Source of the DNA: Mycolicibacterium nivoides
GTDB lineage: Bacteria; Actinomycetota; Actinomycetes; Mycobacteriales; Mycobacteriaceae
Assembly (NCBI RefSeq): GCF_003855255.1
Contig: NZ_CP034072.1
Coordinates: 5,630,296 to 5,694,295, forward strand
DNA: 64,000 nucleotides
Direction: 5' to 3'
The notes under the pieces are model-generated. The model was not told where the DNA came from. It saw only the letters and a program-made list of their open reading frames with translations, and did no database searches. Numbering within the stretch: position 1 is the first letter of the stretch; each line of letters starts with the position of its first letter. Made by a program: the position numbers and the translations under genes. Of the stretch, positions 12,553-21,770 are shown one piece after another.

Positions 12553-12718
12553 TCCTGAAACCTGAGAGTTTTAGCGCGTTGCGCCTTTCCCCTTCGGTAA
12601 GCCCGATCCTGCGATCGCGCTGTTCTCCAGAGTTGTCTCGACACTGCGGTATTGGGCCTGAGAGATTCCCGGGGAGGAGTTGCTCCTACGGCGCCTCCGG
12701 AATCGGAGGTTCTCCCAC
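12553..12718 (-). ncRNA. Tandem glycine riboswitch
   Basis: Read on the minus strand, two glycine aptamers follow one another. The first runs from about 12716 (GGAGAACCTCCG) through GCCGTAGGAGCAA to AATCTCTCAGGC near 12655. The second runs from TCTGGAGAACAGC near 12633 through CCGAAGGGGAAAGGCG to AAACTCTCAGGTTTCAGGAC near 12555. These are the conserved cores of the tandem glycine class. It lies in the 5' leader of gcvP, about 65 nt before the start codon. Glycine binding is known to switch on such catabolic operons; no obvious terminator hairpin was identified, so translation or Rho control is possible. Confidence 0.93.
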
Positions 12719-12762
12719 AATGCGTCATCGACGTATTGAGTTATGTGACGGATGCTACTCGA

Positions 12763-13764
12763 TCAAGGCGCCGTGGCCGCAACCTCACCGTTGACGGGCA
12801 GATTCGACTGCCGTCCGGCGACCATGAGAGACACGATGTCGAACACCACCGTGGCCGCCGCCACGCTGGTGATTTCGGCGTGGTCGTAGGCGGGCGCCAC
12901 CTCGACGACGTCGGCGCCGACGATGTTGAGGCCGGACATCTTGCGCAGCATCTTCAGCAGTTCGCGCGAGGTCAGGCCGCCGGATTCGGGGGTGCCGGTG
13001 CCCGGGGCGAACGCCGGGTCGAGCACGTCGATGTCGATGGACAGGTACACCGGGAGGTCGTCGACCCGGCGGCGCACCACGTCGACGGCCGCGTCGGTAC
13101 CGATCACGTCCAGGTCGCCCGCCCGGATGATCTTGAACCCCATGCGGGCGTCGTCGTCGAGATCGATCTGGTCGTAGATCGGGCCGCGGATGCCGACGTG
13201 GATCGAGTGATCCTCGATCAGCAACCCCTCCTCGAACGCCCGGCGGAAGATCGTGCCGTGCGTGACCGGCGCGTTGAAGTAGGTGTCCCAGGTGTCCAGG
13301 TGCGCGTCGAAGTGGACCAGCGCGACGGGGCCGTGCTTGGCGTGCAGGGCACGCAGGTTCGGCAGCGCGATGGTGTGGTCACCGCCGATGGACACGATGC
13401 GGCGGTCGCCGCCGGCCAGAATGTCGGAGGCGTGGTCCTGGATCTGCTGGCAGGCCTCGGCGATGTTGTACGGCGTGACGGCGACGTCTCCGGCATCCAC
13501 CACCTGCACGTGCTCCAGCGGCGCGACACCCAGTTCGACGTGATAGCCGGGACGAAGGGTGCGCGCGGCCTGCCGGACCGCCATCGGACCGAACCGGGCA
13601 CCGGGCCGGTAGGAGGTACCGCCGTCGAAGGGCACGCCGAGGATCGCGATGTCGTAGTCGGACACCTCATGGATGTCGGCGATCCGGGCGAAGGTGCCCT
13701 TCCCGGCGTAGCGCGGGACCTGGGTGGCGGGCAGTGCGCCGATGATGCCGTTGTGCGTGCTCAT
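12763..13764 (-). CDS. Ureohydrolase (agmatinase / guanidino-acid amidinohydrolase family)
   Basis: This is a 333-residue binuclear manganese hydrolase that splits a guanidino group to release urea. All family signatures are visible: SIGGDHTIALPN, LVHFDAHLDTWD and YLSIDIDVLDPAFAPGTGTPE. Agmatinase, guanidinobutyrase and guanidinopropionase cannot be separated from sequence alone. It ends about 45 bp before the glycine riboswitch on the same strand. It starts 127 bp after a LacI-type repressor gene, also on the same strand, so it may have its own promoter in that gap. Guanidinobutyrate or agmatine degradation would fit the nitrogen and amino-acid catabolic surroundings. Confidence 0.88.
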   Translation of the reverse strand: MSTHNGIIGALPATQVPRYAGKGTFARIADIHEVSDYDIAILGVPFDGGTSYRPGARFGPMAVRQAARTLRPGYHVELGVAPLEHVQVVDAGDVAVTPYNIAEACQQIQDHASDILAGGDRRIVSIGGDHTIALPNLRALHAKHGPVALVHFDAHLDTWDTYFNAPVTHGTIFRRAFEEGLLIEDHSIHVGIRGPIYDQIDLDDDARMGFKIIRAGDLDVIGTDAAVDVVRRRVDDLPVYLSIDIDVLDPAFAPGTGTPESGGLTSRELLKMLRKMSGLNIVGADVVEVAPAYDHAEITSVAAATVVFDIVSLMVAGRQSNLPVNGEVAATAP

Positions 13765-13891
13765 CTGTGGTTTCCAGCCTTTCGACTCGCCGGGTGTTGA
13801 CAGTCAGCATCACTCCCGGCGCACACCCGTAGCGAGCAGATAATGCCCAAACACTGACGAGTGCCTTTGAGCAATCGCACAAGGGCCTAGC

Positions 13892-14899
13892 TCACGCGCA
13901 CCCGCAGGTCTCCCCCACCCGCAACGCGGGCACCAGGCCGTCCCCGGCAACCGGGGCATCCCCGAGCAACAAGCCGAGCGCCTGACGCGCCAAGGCATCG
14001 ACGGGTTGCTGCACCGCGGTGAGCCGCACCTGCCCGTAATCGACGGCGCTGCCGTCGAAACCGACCACCCCGACGTCGCCGGGCACCCGCAGTCCCGCAT
14101 CGCTGATCGCCCGGATCGTGGCGGCCGACTGGCCGTAGGTGCCCACCACGAACGCGCGCGGGACGTGTTCGGCGCGACGCAGAAACTCCCCGACCGCGCC
14201 GTACGCGCCGGACGGGGTGAGATCGGTCCGGATGAGCGGGAGGTCGTGCCCGACGACGGCGGCGACTCCCTCGAACCGCTGTTGCACGGTTTCGCGGTCA
14301 CCGTGATGGACGTCGTCCTCGGTGAAACCGCCGACGAACGCGACGTCGCGACAACCATGGACATCGAGCAGGTGCCGGGCGACGAGTGCGCCGGCATTCA
14401 CGTGGTCCACCCCGACGATGTCGGCTTCCACCTCACCGCGGATGTTGTGCATCCACACCACCGGAATACGTTCCTGCCGACACAGATTCGCCGTTCCGGG
14501 GGCGTTCGCCGCCCCGACCACCAGCAGTCCGTCGACACCGACTTCGGCGAACGCGGCCGCGAACTCAAGTTCACGTTCGGGGTCATAGCCGGTGTTGCCG
14601 ATCAGCGTCAGGTGGTCGCGTGCCCGGGCTTCGATCTCGATCCGCCCCACGAACTCACCGAACAGCGGCAGCGTGAGGTCGGGGACCAACAGCCCGATCT
14701 GCCGCCATCGCCGCGACCGGCGCAGCGCCCTGGCCCGTACATCGGGCCGGTAGTTCAACTCGTCGATCGCACTGATCACCTTGGCCCGCAACAATTCCGA
14801 TACCGGACGCGGGCCGTTGTTGAGCACATAGCTCACCACCGCCGTCGAGGTGCCGGCGCGGCTGGCCACGTCAGCCAGTGTCGGACGTTTACCACTCAC
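13892..14899 (-). CDS. LacI-family transcriptional repressor
   Basis: This is a 335-residue protein. The N-terminal LacI helix-turn-helix and hinge (PTLADVASRAGTSTAVVSYVLNNG...NYRPDVRARALR) are followed by a periplasmic-binding-protein-like sensor domain. GTG 14899 is selected because GGAGGG lies 10 bp upstream and the HTH starts a few residues in; an in-frame start at 14974 would add 25 residues unlike the family. The gene is divergent from the arylsulfotransferase/ABC operon, and a perfect palindrome lies in the shared promoter region. It probably represses that operon. The ligand is unknown. Confidence 0.88.
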   Translation of the reverse strand: MSGKRPTLADVASRAGTSTAVVSYVLNNGPRPVSELLRAKVISAIDELNYRPDVRARALRRSRRWRQIGLLVPDLTLPLFGEFVGRIEIEARARDHLTLIGNTGYDPERELEFAAAFAEVGVDGLLVVGAANAPGTANLCRQERIPVVWMHNIRGEVEADIVGVDHVNAGALVARHLLDVHGCRDVAFVGGFTEDDVHHGDRETVQQRFEGVAAVVGHDLPLIRTDLTPSGAYGAVGEFLRRAEHVPRAFVVGTYGQSAATIRAISDAGLRVPGDVGVVGFDGSAVDYGQVRLTAVQQPVDALARQALGLLLGDAPVAGDGLVPALRVGETCGCA

Positions 14900-14990
14900 A
14901 ACGGCTGGACCCTCCGCTCGTAGATGACAGCTCGAAAGAGTTTGAATCACCTCGATTGTGACGGTTCCGCCCACGCTTCGCCTGCTTACG

Positions 14991-15002
14991 CTAATCGATT
15001 AG
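14991..15002. promoter_or_regulatory. LacI-type operator candidate
   Basis: CTAATCGATTAG is a perfect 12-bp palindrome with a central CG, the layout of LacI-family operators. It is 55 bp upstream of the arylsulfotransferase ATG (15057) and 90 bp upstream of the repressor start, so it could serve both divergent units. Confidence 0.65.
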
Positions 15003-15056
15003 AACCGTAACGAGGAGGACCCGTGGTTGTAACCGGACGTTGGTGGAGTAACTGAC

Positions 15057-16382
15057 ATGGCATTTGTACGTCCCAGCGGAGTCAGCTACCTCGATCCCGA
15101 CCTTGTCCACGACAGCTACATCCTGTTCACCGGCGCCGACGGAACCACCCGGGTGATCGACCTCAACGGCACCGTGGTGCACGAGTGGCCGTATGCAGGT
15201 GTTCCACCGCGCATTGTGGATCCTGCGCTCAACGACGGGCGCCTCGGCGACGTCGGGGTGCAACTGTCCGACAGCGGCGACGCCCGCGGCGGTATCTACG
15301 CCAACGGCACCGTCGGCCAACTCAACTGGGATGGCGAGATCGTCTGGGAGTGGGGCACGCAGGCACCCGACGGTGCGGCCCGGCAGAACCACGACTGGGA
15401 ACTGTTGCCCAACGGCAACCGCCTGATCCTGGTCACCGTTCCCCGCGTGGTGCCCGGTCTCGGTGAGCACACCGTGGGCGATCAGGGCCTTTACGAAGTC
15501 ACACCCGAAGGCGAGATCGTCTGGCGGTGGCTGGCCGGCGATCACCTCGACGAGTTCGGATTCTCCGAGGCCGGATGGGAAGCCCTGCGCCACACCGTCG
15601 CTCGTGACCCCGACGATCCCTGGGGATACCTGGAGATGAACAGCGCCAAAACCCTTGGGCCCAACCGCTGGTATGTGGATGATCCGGACTCCGTCTTCCA
15701 CCCCGACAACATCCTGATCAGCTTCCGCAAGGCCAATATCATCGCCCTGATCGACAAGTCGTCCGGAGCCATCGCCTGGAAGCTGGGTCCCTACTACGAC
15801 GCCGAGTTCGGCGCCCAGCATCAGCGGATCAACGTGCACAAGGTGCCGCGCCCGGTCGATCAGACCTCCGGTCAGCACAACCCGCACATGATCGCCGCGG
15901 GCCTTCCCGGTGCGGGCAACATCCTGGTGTTCGACAACCAGGGCGGCGCCGGATACCCGGCCGCACCACTGGGCATCTACGCCGGATCCCGGATACTCGA
16001 GATCGACCCCGCTACCAAGGAAATCGTGTGGCAGTACACCGCTGAAGACTCAGGTCTGCCCACCTGGACGTTCTTCAGTTCGTTCGTCAGCAATGCCCAG
16101 CGACTTCCCAACGGCAACACCTTGATCACCGAGGGGATGCAGGGGCGGTTGTTCCAGGTCACCCCCGACGGCGATGTGGTGTGGGAGTACCACAGCCCGC
16201 ACCAGGGCTACGGCGTGGCCGGTGAGCCCGAGGTCAAGCAGACCAGGGTGCCCGGCGTCGACCGGCTCACCCGGACCGCGCTGGTGTACCGGTCGCAGGC
16301 CGTGCCGTTCGACTGGGTGCCCGCGGGTACCTCGCGCGAACCGCTGCGCGCAGTGGGAACTGAATCGGGAAGCCGTCCATGA
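15057..16382 (+). CDS. Arylsulfotransferase (ASST)-family protein
   Basis: This is a 441-residue predicted beta-propeller. Repeated short motifs such as GEIVWEWGTQ, GEIVWRWL, IAWKLGPYYD, EIVWQYTA and DVVWEYHSPH alternate with LPNGNRLI and LPNGNTLI; this is the repeat style of the ASST / Arylsulfotran_2 families. No signal peptide or membrane segment is seen, whereas the characterised E. coli-type ASST is periplasmic. Its stop overlaps the ABC permease start (ATGA), so the protein and importer are one operon. It may process an imported sulfate ester or act as a sensor-like propeller. GGAG lies 8 bp before the ATG. Confidence 0.75.
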   Translation: MAFVRPSGVSYLDPDLVHDSYILFTGADGTTRVIDLNGTVVHEWPYAGVPPRIVDPALNDGRLGDVGVQLSDSGDARGGIYANGTVGQLNWDGEIVWEWGTQAPDGAARQNHDWELLPNGNRLILVTVPRVVPGLGEHTVGDQGLYEVTPEGEIVWRWLAGDHLDEFGFSEAGWEALRHTVARDPDDPWGYLEMNSAKTLGPNRWYVDDPDSVFHPDNILISFRKANIIALIDKSSGAIAWKLGPYYDAEFGAQHQRINVHKVPRPVDQTSGQHNPHMIAAGLPGAGNILVFDNQGGAGYPAAPLGIYAGSRILEIDPATKEIVWQYTAEDSGLPTWTFFSSFVSNAQRLPNGNTLITEGMQGRLFQVTPDGDVVWEYHSPHQGYGVAGEPEVKQTRVPGVDRLTRTALVYRSQAVPFDWVPAGTSREPLRAVGTESGSRP

Positions 16383-17218
16383 CAGCCGGTTTGGCGGTCC
16401 GGACACCGGCCGCGAGCGCGGGCCGATACCCGGGCCCGGCCCGGGTGCGGTCGGCGTTCGCGCGGTTGGGTGTCCTGGGTTGGACGGTCGCCGGCCTGGG
16501 GATCGCCGCGGCGTTGTGGTCGCTGATCGTGGCGACCGGGCGGTTCCCGCGGCAACTGTTCCCGAGCGTGCCGGAGATCCTCGCGGCCGGGCAGACCCTG
16601 TGGACCGAGGGCCTGCTGGCCGACGACATCGTCGCCAGTTTGCGCAGGGCGGCAGTCGGTTTCGCGATCGGTGCCGCCGCCGGGATCGTCGTCGCGGTGT
16701 TCACCGCAACCACCAAGGCGGGGCGCAACCTACTGCAACCGGTGCTGCGGGTGTTCTCGCCGATCCCGACGATCGGCCTGGTCCCATTGGCAATCCTGTG
16801 GTTCGGGCTCGGCGAGAACAGCAAGCTCCTGGTCATCGCGCTCGGCGTCTTCGTCCCGGTATGGATCAACAGCCATTCCGGGTTGGCGAGCACACCGGTC
16901 GACTATCTGAAGGCCGCCCGCTGCCTGGGGGCCGGCCGCTGGCAGACGTTGTCCAAAGTGGTGCTGCCCGAGGCCGCCCCCGATATCGCATCGGGCCTGA
17001 GGGTGGGGGCCGCGATGGCGTTCGTGCTCATCGTGGTGGCCGAGATGACCGGTACCACTGCGGGTATCGGCTACCGGATCTCCCAGGCACAGCTGTTCTC
17101 CCAGGCCGATCGGCTGATCTTCTGCCTGATCATCCTTGGCATCGTCGGCGCGCTGTGCGACCTGCTGGTCGCCTCGGTCACGTCCCCGTTCACCCGTTGG
17201 GCTCAAGAGGAGCGCTGA
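16379..17218 (+). CDS. ABC transporter permease (sulfonate/nitrate/taurine type)
   Basis: This is a 279-residue inner-membrane permease with about six hydrophobic segments. The cytoplasmic coupling loop is read in YLKAARCLGAGRWQTLSKVVLPEAAPDI, a good match to the EAA loop of SsuC/TauC/NrtB-type permeases. FSPIPTIGLVPLAILWFGLG is another family hallmark. It overlaps the preceding gene by 4 bp and the ATPase gene by 1 bp. The substrate is likely a small oxyanion, sulfonate or sulfate ester, given the ASST-family neighbour; this is inference. Confidence 0.87.
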   Translation: MTAGLAVRTPAASAGRYPGPARVRSAFARLGVLGWTVAGLGIAAALWSLIVATGRFPRQLFPSVPEILAAGQTLWTEGLLADDIVASLRRAAVGFAIGAAAGIVVAVFTATTKAGRNLLQPVLRVFSPIPTIGLVPLAILWFGLGENSKLLVIALGVFVPVWINSHSGLASTPVDYLKAARCLGAGRWQTLSKVVLPEAAPDIASGLRVGAAMAFVLIVVAEMTGTTAGIGYRISQAQLFSQADRLIFCLIILGIVGALCDLLVASVTSPFTRWAQEER

Positions 17219-17976
17219 TGGCCATCCAGACCCACGAACTCGTGGTGAAGTTCCCCGGCAAGCAGGAGCCGACGCTCAAGGGCATCTCCCTGACGATTCC
17301 CGACGGGTCGTTCTCCGTCCTCGTCGGCGCCTCCGGCAGCGGCAAGTCGACACTGCTGCACTGTCTGGCCGGGCTGATCACCGCGACCGCGGGCACGGTG
17401 ACCGACAGTGGCGAGGCGGTCACCGCACCGCATCCCCGACGCGGCGTCGCATTCCAGCGCGATGTGCTGTTCCCGTGGATGACCGTCGCCGACAACATCG
17501 ACTTCGCCCTGTCCGCCCGGAGGCTGTCAAAACCCGAGCGCCGGAACACGATCCACGAACTGCTGGACTTGGTGGGCCTACATGACGAGGTGGCCGCACA
17601 GCGCCCCGGTGAATTGTCCGGCGGTATGCGGCAACGGGTCAGCATCGCCCGGGTGCTGGCCGGGGAGCCGACGGTGATGCTGATGGACGAACCGTTCGCG
17701 GCGCTCGACGCACTCACCCGGCTGCGCATGCAGGATCTGCTGATCGATCTGTGGACGCGGTTGAACCGCACGATCGTCTTCGTCACGCACGACATCGACG
17801 AGGCGATCCGGCTCGGCGACACCGTCAGCGTGCTGCGCGACGGGCAGATCGCCGATCAGATCACCAACCCGTTGAGCCGGCCCCGGCCCGCCGACGCACT
17901 GGCAGACCAGCCCGGCTACAGCGAGATCCGCAAGACCCTGCACCACCAGCTCGGCATCGACCACGCCGTGCACTGA
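17218..17976 (+). CDS. ABC transporter ATP-binding protein (sulfonate/nitrate/taurine type)
   Basis: This is a 252-residue ATPase. Walker A is GASGSGKST, the Q-loop region reads AFQRDVLFPWMTV, the ABC signature is LSGGMRQRVSIARVLAGEP, and Walker B is VMLMDEPFAALD followed by FVTHDIDEAIRLGD. These are characteristic of SsuB/TauB/NrtD. The ATG at 17218 shares its A with the permease TGA; longer frames upstream are the permease read out of frame. It energises the importer formed with the permease and the binding protein downstream. Confidence 0.9.
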   Translation: MAIQTHELVVKFPGKQEPTLKGISLTIPDGSFSVLVGASGSGKSTLLHCLAGLITATAGTVTDSGEAVTAPHPRRGVAFQRDVLFPWMTVADNIDFALSARRLSKPERRNTIHELLDLVGLHDEVAAQRPGELSGGMRQRVSIARVLAGEPTVMLMDEPFAALDALTRLRMQDLLIDLWTRLNRTIVFVTHDIDEAIRLGDTVSVLRDGQIADQITNPLSRPRPADALADQPGYSEIRKTLHHQLGIDHAVH

Positions 17977-18005
17977 TCCCCTACCCCCACAAAGGAACCC
18001 ATACC

Positions 18006-18977
18006 GTGAAGACTCCTTTCCGGCGCATCGTCGCCGCAGCGGTTGCCGCTGCCGCACTGGCTGTGACAGGCACCGCCTGCACCGACTCGGGTACCGCGAA
18101 CGCCGATCAACTCACCGTCGGGTTCGTCGTCGACCCATCCTGGGCGCAGGTCCCCGTCGCCGCCGACACCGGCCTGTTCGACAAGCACAACGTGAACGTC
18201 AAGGTGGTGAACTTCCAGTCCGGCGTGGAGGCACTGCAGGCCGCGGCCGCCGGTCAGGTCGACATCACCACCGCCGCCGATGTGCCCACCTCGACCGCGC
18301 TGACCCGCACTCCCACCCTGCGGGTGATCGCCGACGGTTCCCGCTGGGAAGGCTCGCGTATCGTCGCCCGGCGCAGCGCGGGCATCAACACCGTCGCGGA
18401 TCTGGCCGGCAAGTCGATCGGCACTCCACTGGGCACGAGTGCTGCCTACTACGTGTCGAACGCCCTGGCGCAGAACAACATCAAGGCTGAGCTTGTACAG
18501 GTCGCCCCGTCTGCGATCGTCACCGCCGCCACCCAGCGCAATGTCGATGCCGTATCGATCTTCCAGCCCTACCAGGCGCAGACCATCAAGGCCCTCGGCG
18601 ACGACGCCGTGGCCCTGACCGGCGGAACCTACAACCAGCACAGCCTGTTCGTCGCCACCGAATCGGCCGTCTCGACCAAGGGCAAGGCGATCACGGCCTT
18701 CCTCGCCGCACTCGGCGACGCGGGCACTGCCCTGTCCCAGCACGACAAAGCCGCCACCGACGCCGTCGCCAAGGCCACCCAGCTGGACCCTGAACTGCTC
18801 GCCACCGTGCTCGGCGAGTTCGACTTCACTCTCCAGCTGAATCCGGACCTGGCCGACAAGCTGGCCGAACTCGGGGCGTGGGCCAAGACCCAGAAGTCCA
18901 TCGATCCGGACACACAACTGCCCGACTACGCGAAGTTCCTCGACAACCAGTTCCTACCGGAGCCGAGTAAGTCCTGA
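18006..18977 (+). CDS. ABC transporter substrate-binding protein (sulfonate/nitrate/taurine type)
   Basis: This is a 323-residue exported protein starting at GTG 18006, with AAAGGAA about 9 bp upstream. A basic N-terminus and a hydrophobic run end in VTGTAC, a weak match to a lipobox, so it may be a lipoprotein. The rest (LTVGFVVDPSWAQVPVAADTGLF...GQVDITTAADVPTS...GKSIGTPLGTSAAYYV) is the NMT1/SsuA-like fold that binds small anions or sulfonates. It is last in the LacI-controlled operon. Confidence 0.85.
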   Translation: MKTPFRRIVAAAVAAAALAVTGTACTDSGTANADQLTVGFVVDPSWAQVPVAADTGLFDKHNVNVKVVNFQSGVEALQAAAAGQVDITTAADVPTSTALTRTPTLRVIADGSRWEGSRIVARRSAGINTVADLAGKSIGTPLGTSAAYYVSNALAQNNIKAELVQVAPSAIVTAATQRNVDAVSIFQPYQAQTIKALGDDAVALTGGTYNQHSLFVATESAVSTKGKAITAFLAALGDAGTALSQHDKAATDAVAKATQLDPELLATVLGEFDFTLQLNPDLADKLAELGAWAKTQKSIDPDTQLPDYAKFLDNQFLPEPSKS

Positions 18978-19066
18978 GCACTGTCGCGGTTTCCACAACA
19001 TCACCCGCGCTTTTCAGCCGTTCGCGACAAGCGGGCACCGAGCGCGCATAGCTACCGTTTCGCCGA

Positions 19067-19993
19067 GTGAACACAGCCACGTCTACCACGACGCGGCGAG
19101 CAGGCGCCTGGGTCTTGGCCCACCTGGCCCAACGCCTGCTGCCGCTGGTCCCCACCCCGCGCAGCTTCAGTTCCGCAACGCGGTCCGTCGCCCCACCGGA
19201 GGTCGTCGATGTCGCGACGCGCCACGGCGCTGTCCGGTGCTTCATCTATTCACCCCACCCAGAGGCCGCACTCGCCAAGACCGGTCCGGACGGGCCACCA
19301 GTCAACCTGCACCTGCACGGCGGCGCCTTCATCGTGCGCAACCCACGGCAAGAGGAATACATCGCGCACTACATCGCGGCAGAAGTCGGAGCGGTGGTGG
19401 TCTTGGCCGACTACGCCACGGCGCCCCAGGTGCGGTATCCGGTGGCCGAAGAGCAGTGTTTCGATGTGGCGTCGTGGATACGCTCTGAAGCCGTCGGCCG
19501 CGGCTGGGACGCGGACCGGATGTCGGTGACGGGGGCCAGCGCCGGCGCGAAACTGGCCGTCAATGTGTGCCAACAAGCCCACCGCACAAGCGATGTCATG
19601 TTTCGCGCCACAGCCTTGGCCTTCCCGGTCCTCGACCTCAGCCGCGCCGACCGCACCTCGGTCAAGACGCGTCCCCGCATATCGCGCAGAATCCAGCGAC
19701 TGGCGATCGACGCCTACCTCGTGGACACGAGCTGCTCGCGAGAGGCGCTGGCCTCCCCGTTGTTCGATGACGAGCTGGCAGCCGCGATGCCACCGACACT
19801 CATACTCACCGGCGCACTCGACACGCTCGGACCAGAGGGCGACGAGTTGGCGGCACGACTGTCCAGCGCGGGCGTCCCGATCACCCACCATCGCTTTCCC
19901 GGCATCGACCATGGCTTCGCCAAGTCAGAAGCACCTACCGCTCACGACGCGATGGAACGCATTGCCGCCCATCTCAACCGGCACCTGCGGTGA
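19067..19993 (+). CDS. Alpha/beta-hydrolase, hormone-sensitive-lipase type
   Basis: This is a 308-residue esterase or lipase. LHLHGGAFI supplies the oxyanion-hole HGG motif, TGASAGAKLA is the GxSxG-type nucleophile elbow, TGALDTLGPEGDELA carries the acid, and FPGIDHGFA the catalytic His. The start is GTG 19067, with TACCGT 8 bp upstream and no Shine-Dalgarno, consistent with leaderless initiation. It lies ahead of two SDR genes and a lipid-synthesis group, so it likely acts on short or medium acyl esters. The physiological substrate is unknown. Confidence 0.85.
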   Translation: MNTATSTTTRRAGAWVLAHLAQRLLPLVPTPRSFSSATRSVAPPEVVDVATRHGAVRCFIYSPHPEAALAKTGPDGPPVNLHLHGGAFIVRNPRQEEYIAHYIAAEVGAVVVLADYATAPQVRYPVAEEQCFDVASWIRSEAVGRGWDADRMSVTGASAGAKLAVNVCQQAHRTSDVMFRATALAFPVLDLSRADRTSVKTRPRISRRIQRLAIDAYLVDTSCSREALASPLFDDELAAAMPPTLILTGALDTLGPEGDELAARLSSAGVPITHHRFPGIDHGFAKSEAPTAHDAMERIAAHLNRHLR

Positions 19994-20083
19994 GAGTCGG
20001 TTAGCGCGTCGCGACAACCCAACACCTACATGTTGGTGCGTTCGCACGAGCGGGCGGACCCGTCGCCTCCTTAGCTTGCTTCT

Positions 20084-20932
20084 ATGCCTAGAACTGGATC
20101 CCGACTCAAGACCGCCGACCTCACCGATCGAGTTGTGGTGGTCACCGGCGCCGGCAGCGGTATCGGCCGCGAGGTGGCGCTGTTGTGTGCCCGGCGGCAC
20201 GCCCGCCTGGCGCTATGTGACATCAACGAGGCAGCGCTCGACGGCACCGCCGGAATGGCTGAGAAGCTGGGCGTCGAGGTGCTGACCTATCAGGTCGACG
20301 TGTCCGATGCCGATTCGATGATTCGGTTCGCGCACGCGACCTTCGAACATTTCGGCCAGGTCGACCTGTTGGTCAACAACGCCGGAGTCGGTCTGGTCGG
20401 GGGCTTCCTGGACACCAACGTCAAAGATTGGCAATGGTTGATCAACATCAACCTCATGGGTGTGGTGCACAGCTGCGATGCATTCTTACCCGGCATGATC
20501 GAATCAGGGCGCGGCGGCCACGTCGTCAATCTGTCCTCGGCCGCGGGCCTCCTGGCCAATCCCCAGCTGACCGCCTACAGCGCTACCAAGTTCGCGGTGC
20601 TCGGGTTGTCCGAAGCGCTGCGCATGGAGCTGAAGCCGCATGGCATCGGTGTCACCGCGGTATGCCCCGGCATCATCAACACCGCCATCACGCAGAACAG
20701 CGTCATCCGCGGCGCCGCGGATGTTGACGCTCGGCGCAAGCACCTCGTGTCGACCTACCAGAAGCGCGGGTACACCCCGGAGCGCGTCGCAAAGAATATC
20801 TTGCGCGCAGTCGCCCGCAACCGCGCCGTGGCGCCAGTCGCCTCGGAAGCACATGTGATGTACGTGCTCTCGCGCACCGCGCCACCGCTGGCCCGTTGGC
20901 TCGCGGCACGCGCGGCAGAATTTTCCAAGTGA
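20084..20932 (+). CDS. SDR family oxidoreductase
   Basis: This is a 282-residue classical SDR. TGAGSGIG is the cofactor motif, LVNNAGVG follows, SS-AAG carries the catalytic Ser, and YSATK the Tyr-Lys pair. The C-terminal extension (VARNRAVAPVASEAHVMYVLSRTAPPLARW) resembles mycobacterial SDRs of the SadH type encoded near lipid genes. It is probably leaderless: TAGCTT lies 6 bp before the ATG. The next SDR gene starts 23 bp after its stop. Confidence 0.87.
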   Translation: MPRTGSRLKTADLTDRVVVVTGAGSGIGREVALLCARRHARLALCDINEAALDGTAGMAEKLGVEVLTYQVDVSDADSMIRFAHATFEHFGQVDLLVNNAGVGLVGGFLDTNVKDWQWLININLMGVVHSCDAFLPGMIESGRGGHVVNLSSAAGLLANPQLTAYSATKFAVLGLSEALRMELKPHGIGVTAVCPGIINTAITQNSVIRGAADVDARRKHLVSTYQKRGYTPERVAKNILRAVARNRAVAPVASEAHVMYVLSRTAPPLARWLAARAAEFSK

Positions 20933-20955
20933 CAAACCATAATTGAGGACGGGAC

Positions 20956-21744
20956 ATGAAACTGAACGGCCGCAGCGCCCTGGTGACCGGAGCGACGGGT
21001 GGCATTGGCCGTGCCATCGCACGCGAACTCGCCGGACGAGGCTCCGCACTCACCGTGACGGGCCGACGCGAGCCGGCACTACACAAACTGGTCGACGAGC
21101 TCGGACCGCCCGCCTGCGCCTTGACCGCTGATCTCAGCCGCCTCGACGAAGCGGACGACCTGATGGACCGTGCCGGCGAGGTGGACATTCTCGTCGCCAA
21201 CGCGGGCGTCGGTATCCCGCAGGATCTCACGATGCTGAGCGACAGCGAGATCGAGGAGGCGGTGCGCGTCAACCTGCTGGCCCCCACCGCACTCGCGCGT
21301 GCGGCGGCGATATCGATGAAACGCCGCGGCCGGGGCCACATCGTCTTCATCTCGTCGGGCGCCGGCCTCATCGCGACGCCGGGGAACGGCGCGGTGTACA
21401 CCGCCACGAAATGGGGATTGCGCGGGCTGGGACTTGCCCTACGCCAAGAGCTGCACGGTACCGGCGTCGGCGTCTCCACAATCTTTCCCGGCCCGATCCG
21501 TGACGCCGGGATGCTGGCGGACACGGGAGTCACCCTTCCGCGAGCATTCGGCACGAGTTCGCCCGACGATGTCGCGCGGGCAGTCGCCGGGGCGATCGAG
21601 CGCGGCACCCCGGAGACGACGGTTGCGTCGGCCGGCGTGCGGCTGCTGGCCGGGATCGGTTTCGTCGCACCGGTTCTGATCGGAGACCTCGCGCGCCTGG
21701 CCGGCGTCGGGCGGGTTCGCGACGCCATGCTCGGGCGCCGGTAA
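20956..21744 (+). CDS. SDR family oxidoreductase
   Basis: This is a 262-residue classical SDR with TGATGGIG, LVANAGVG, the catalytic Ser in FISSGAG, and YTATK. The ribosome binding site GAGGACGGG lies just before the ATG. It is co-directional with and 23 bp from the preceding SDR, suggesting a two-enzyme unit working on lipid alcohols or ketones. It is convergent with the PucR/CdaR-type regulator downstream (26-bp gap). Confidence 0.86.
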   Translation: MKLNGRSALVTGATGGIGRAIARELAGRGSALTVTGRREPALHKLVDELGPPACALTADLSRLDEADDLMDRAGEVDILVANAGVGIPQDLTMLSDSEIEEAVRVNLLAPTALARAAAISMKRRGRGHIVFISSGAGLIATPGNGAVYTATKWGLRGLGLALRQELHGTGVGVSTIFPGPIRDAGMLADTGVTLPRAFGTSSPDDVARAVAGAIERGTPETTVASAGVRLLAGIGFVAPVLIGDLARLAGVGRVRDAMLGRR

Positions 21745-21770
21745 CACGGGCGCCGGCACGAGCACGTCGA

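Noticed and set aside
12720..12760. Definite promoter boxes upstream of the glycine riboswitch
   Set aside because: A TTGATC/TAACTC pair with a 17-bp gap exists on the minus strand, but the -10 is too weak to report as a feature.
18006..18100. Confident lipoprotein call for the ABC binding protein
   Set aside because: The Cys context VTGTAC lacks the usual aliphatic residue at -3, so lipidation is only possible, not asserted.
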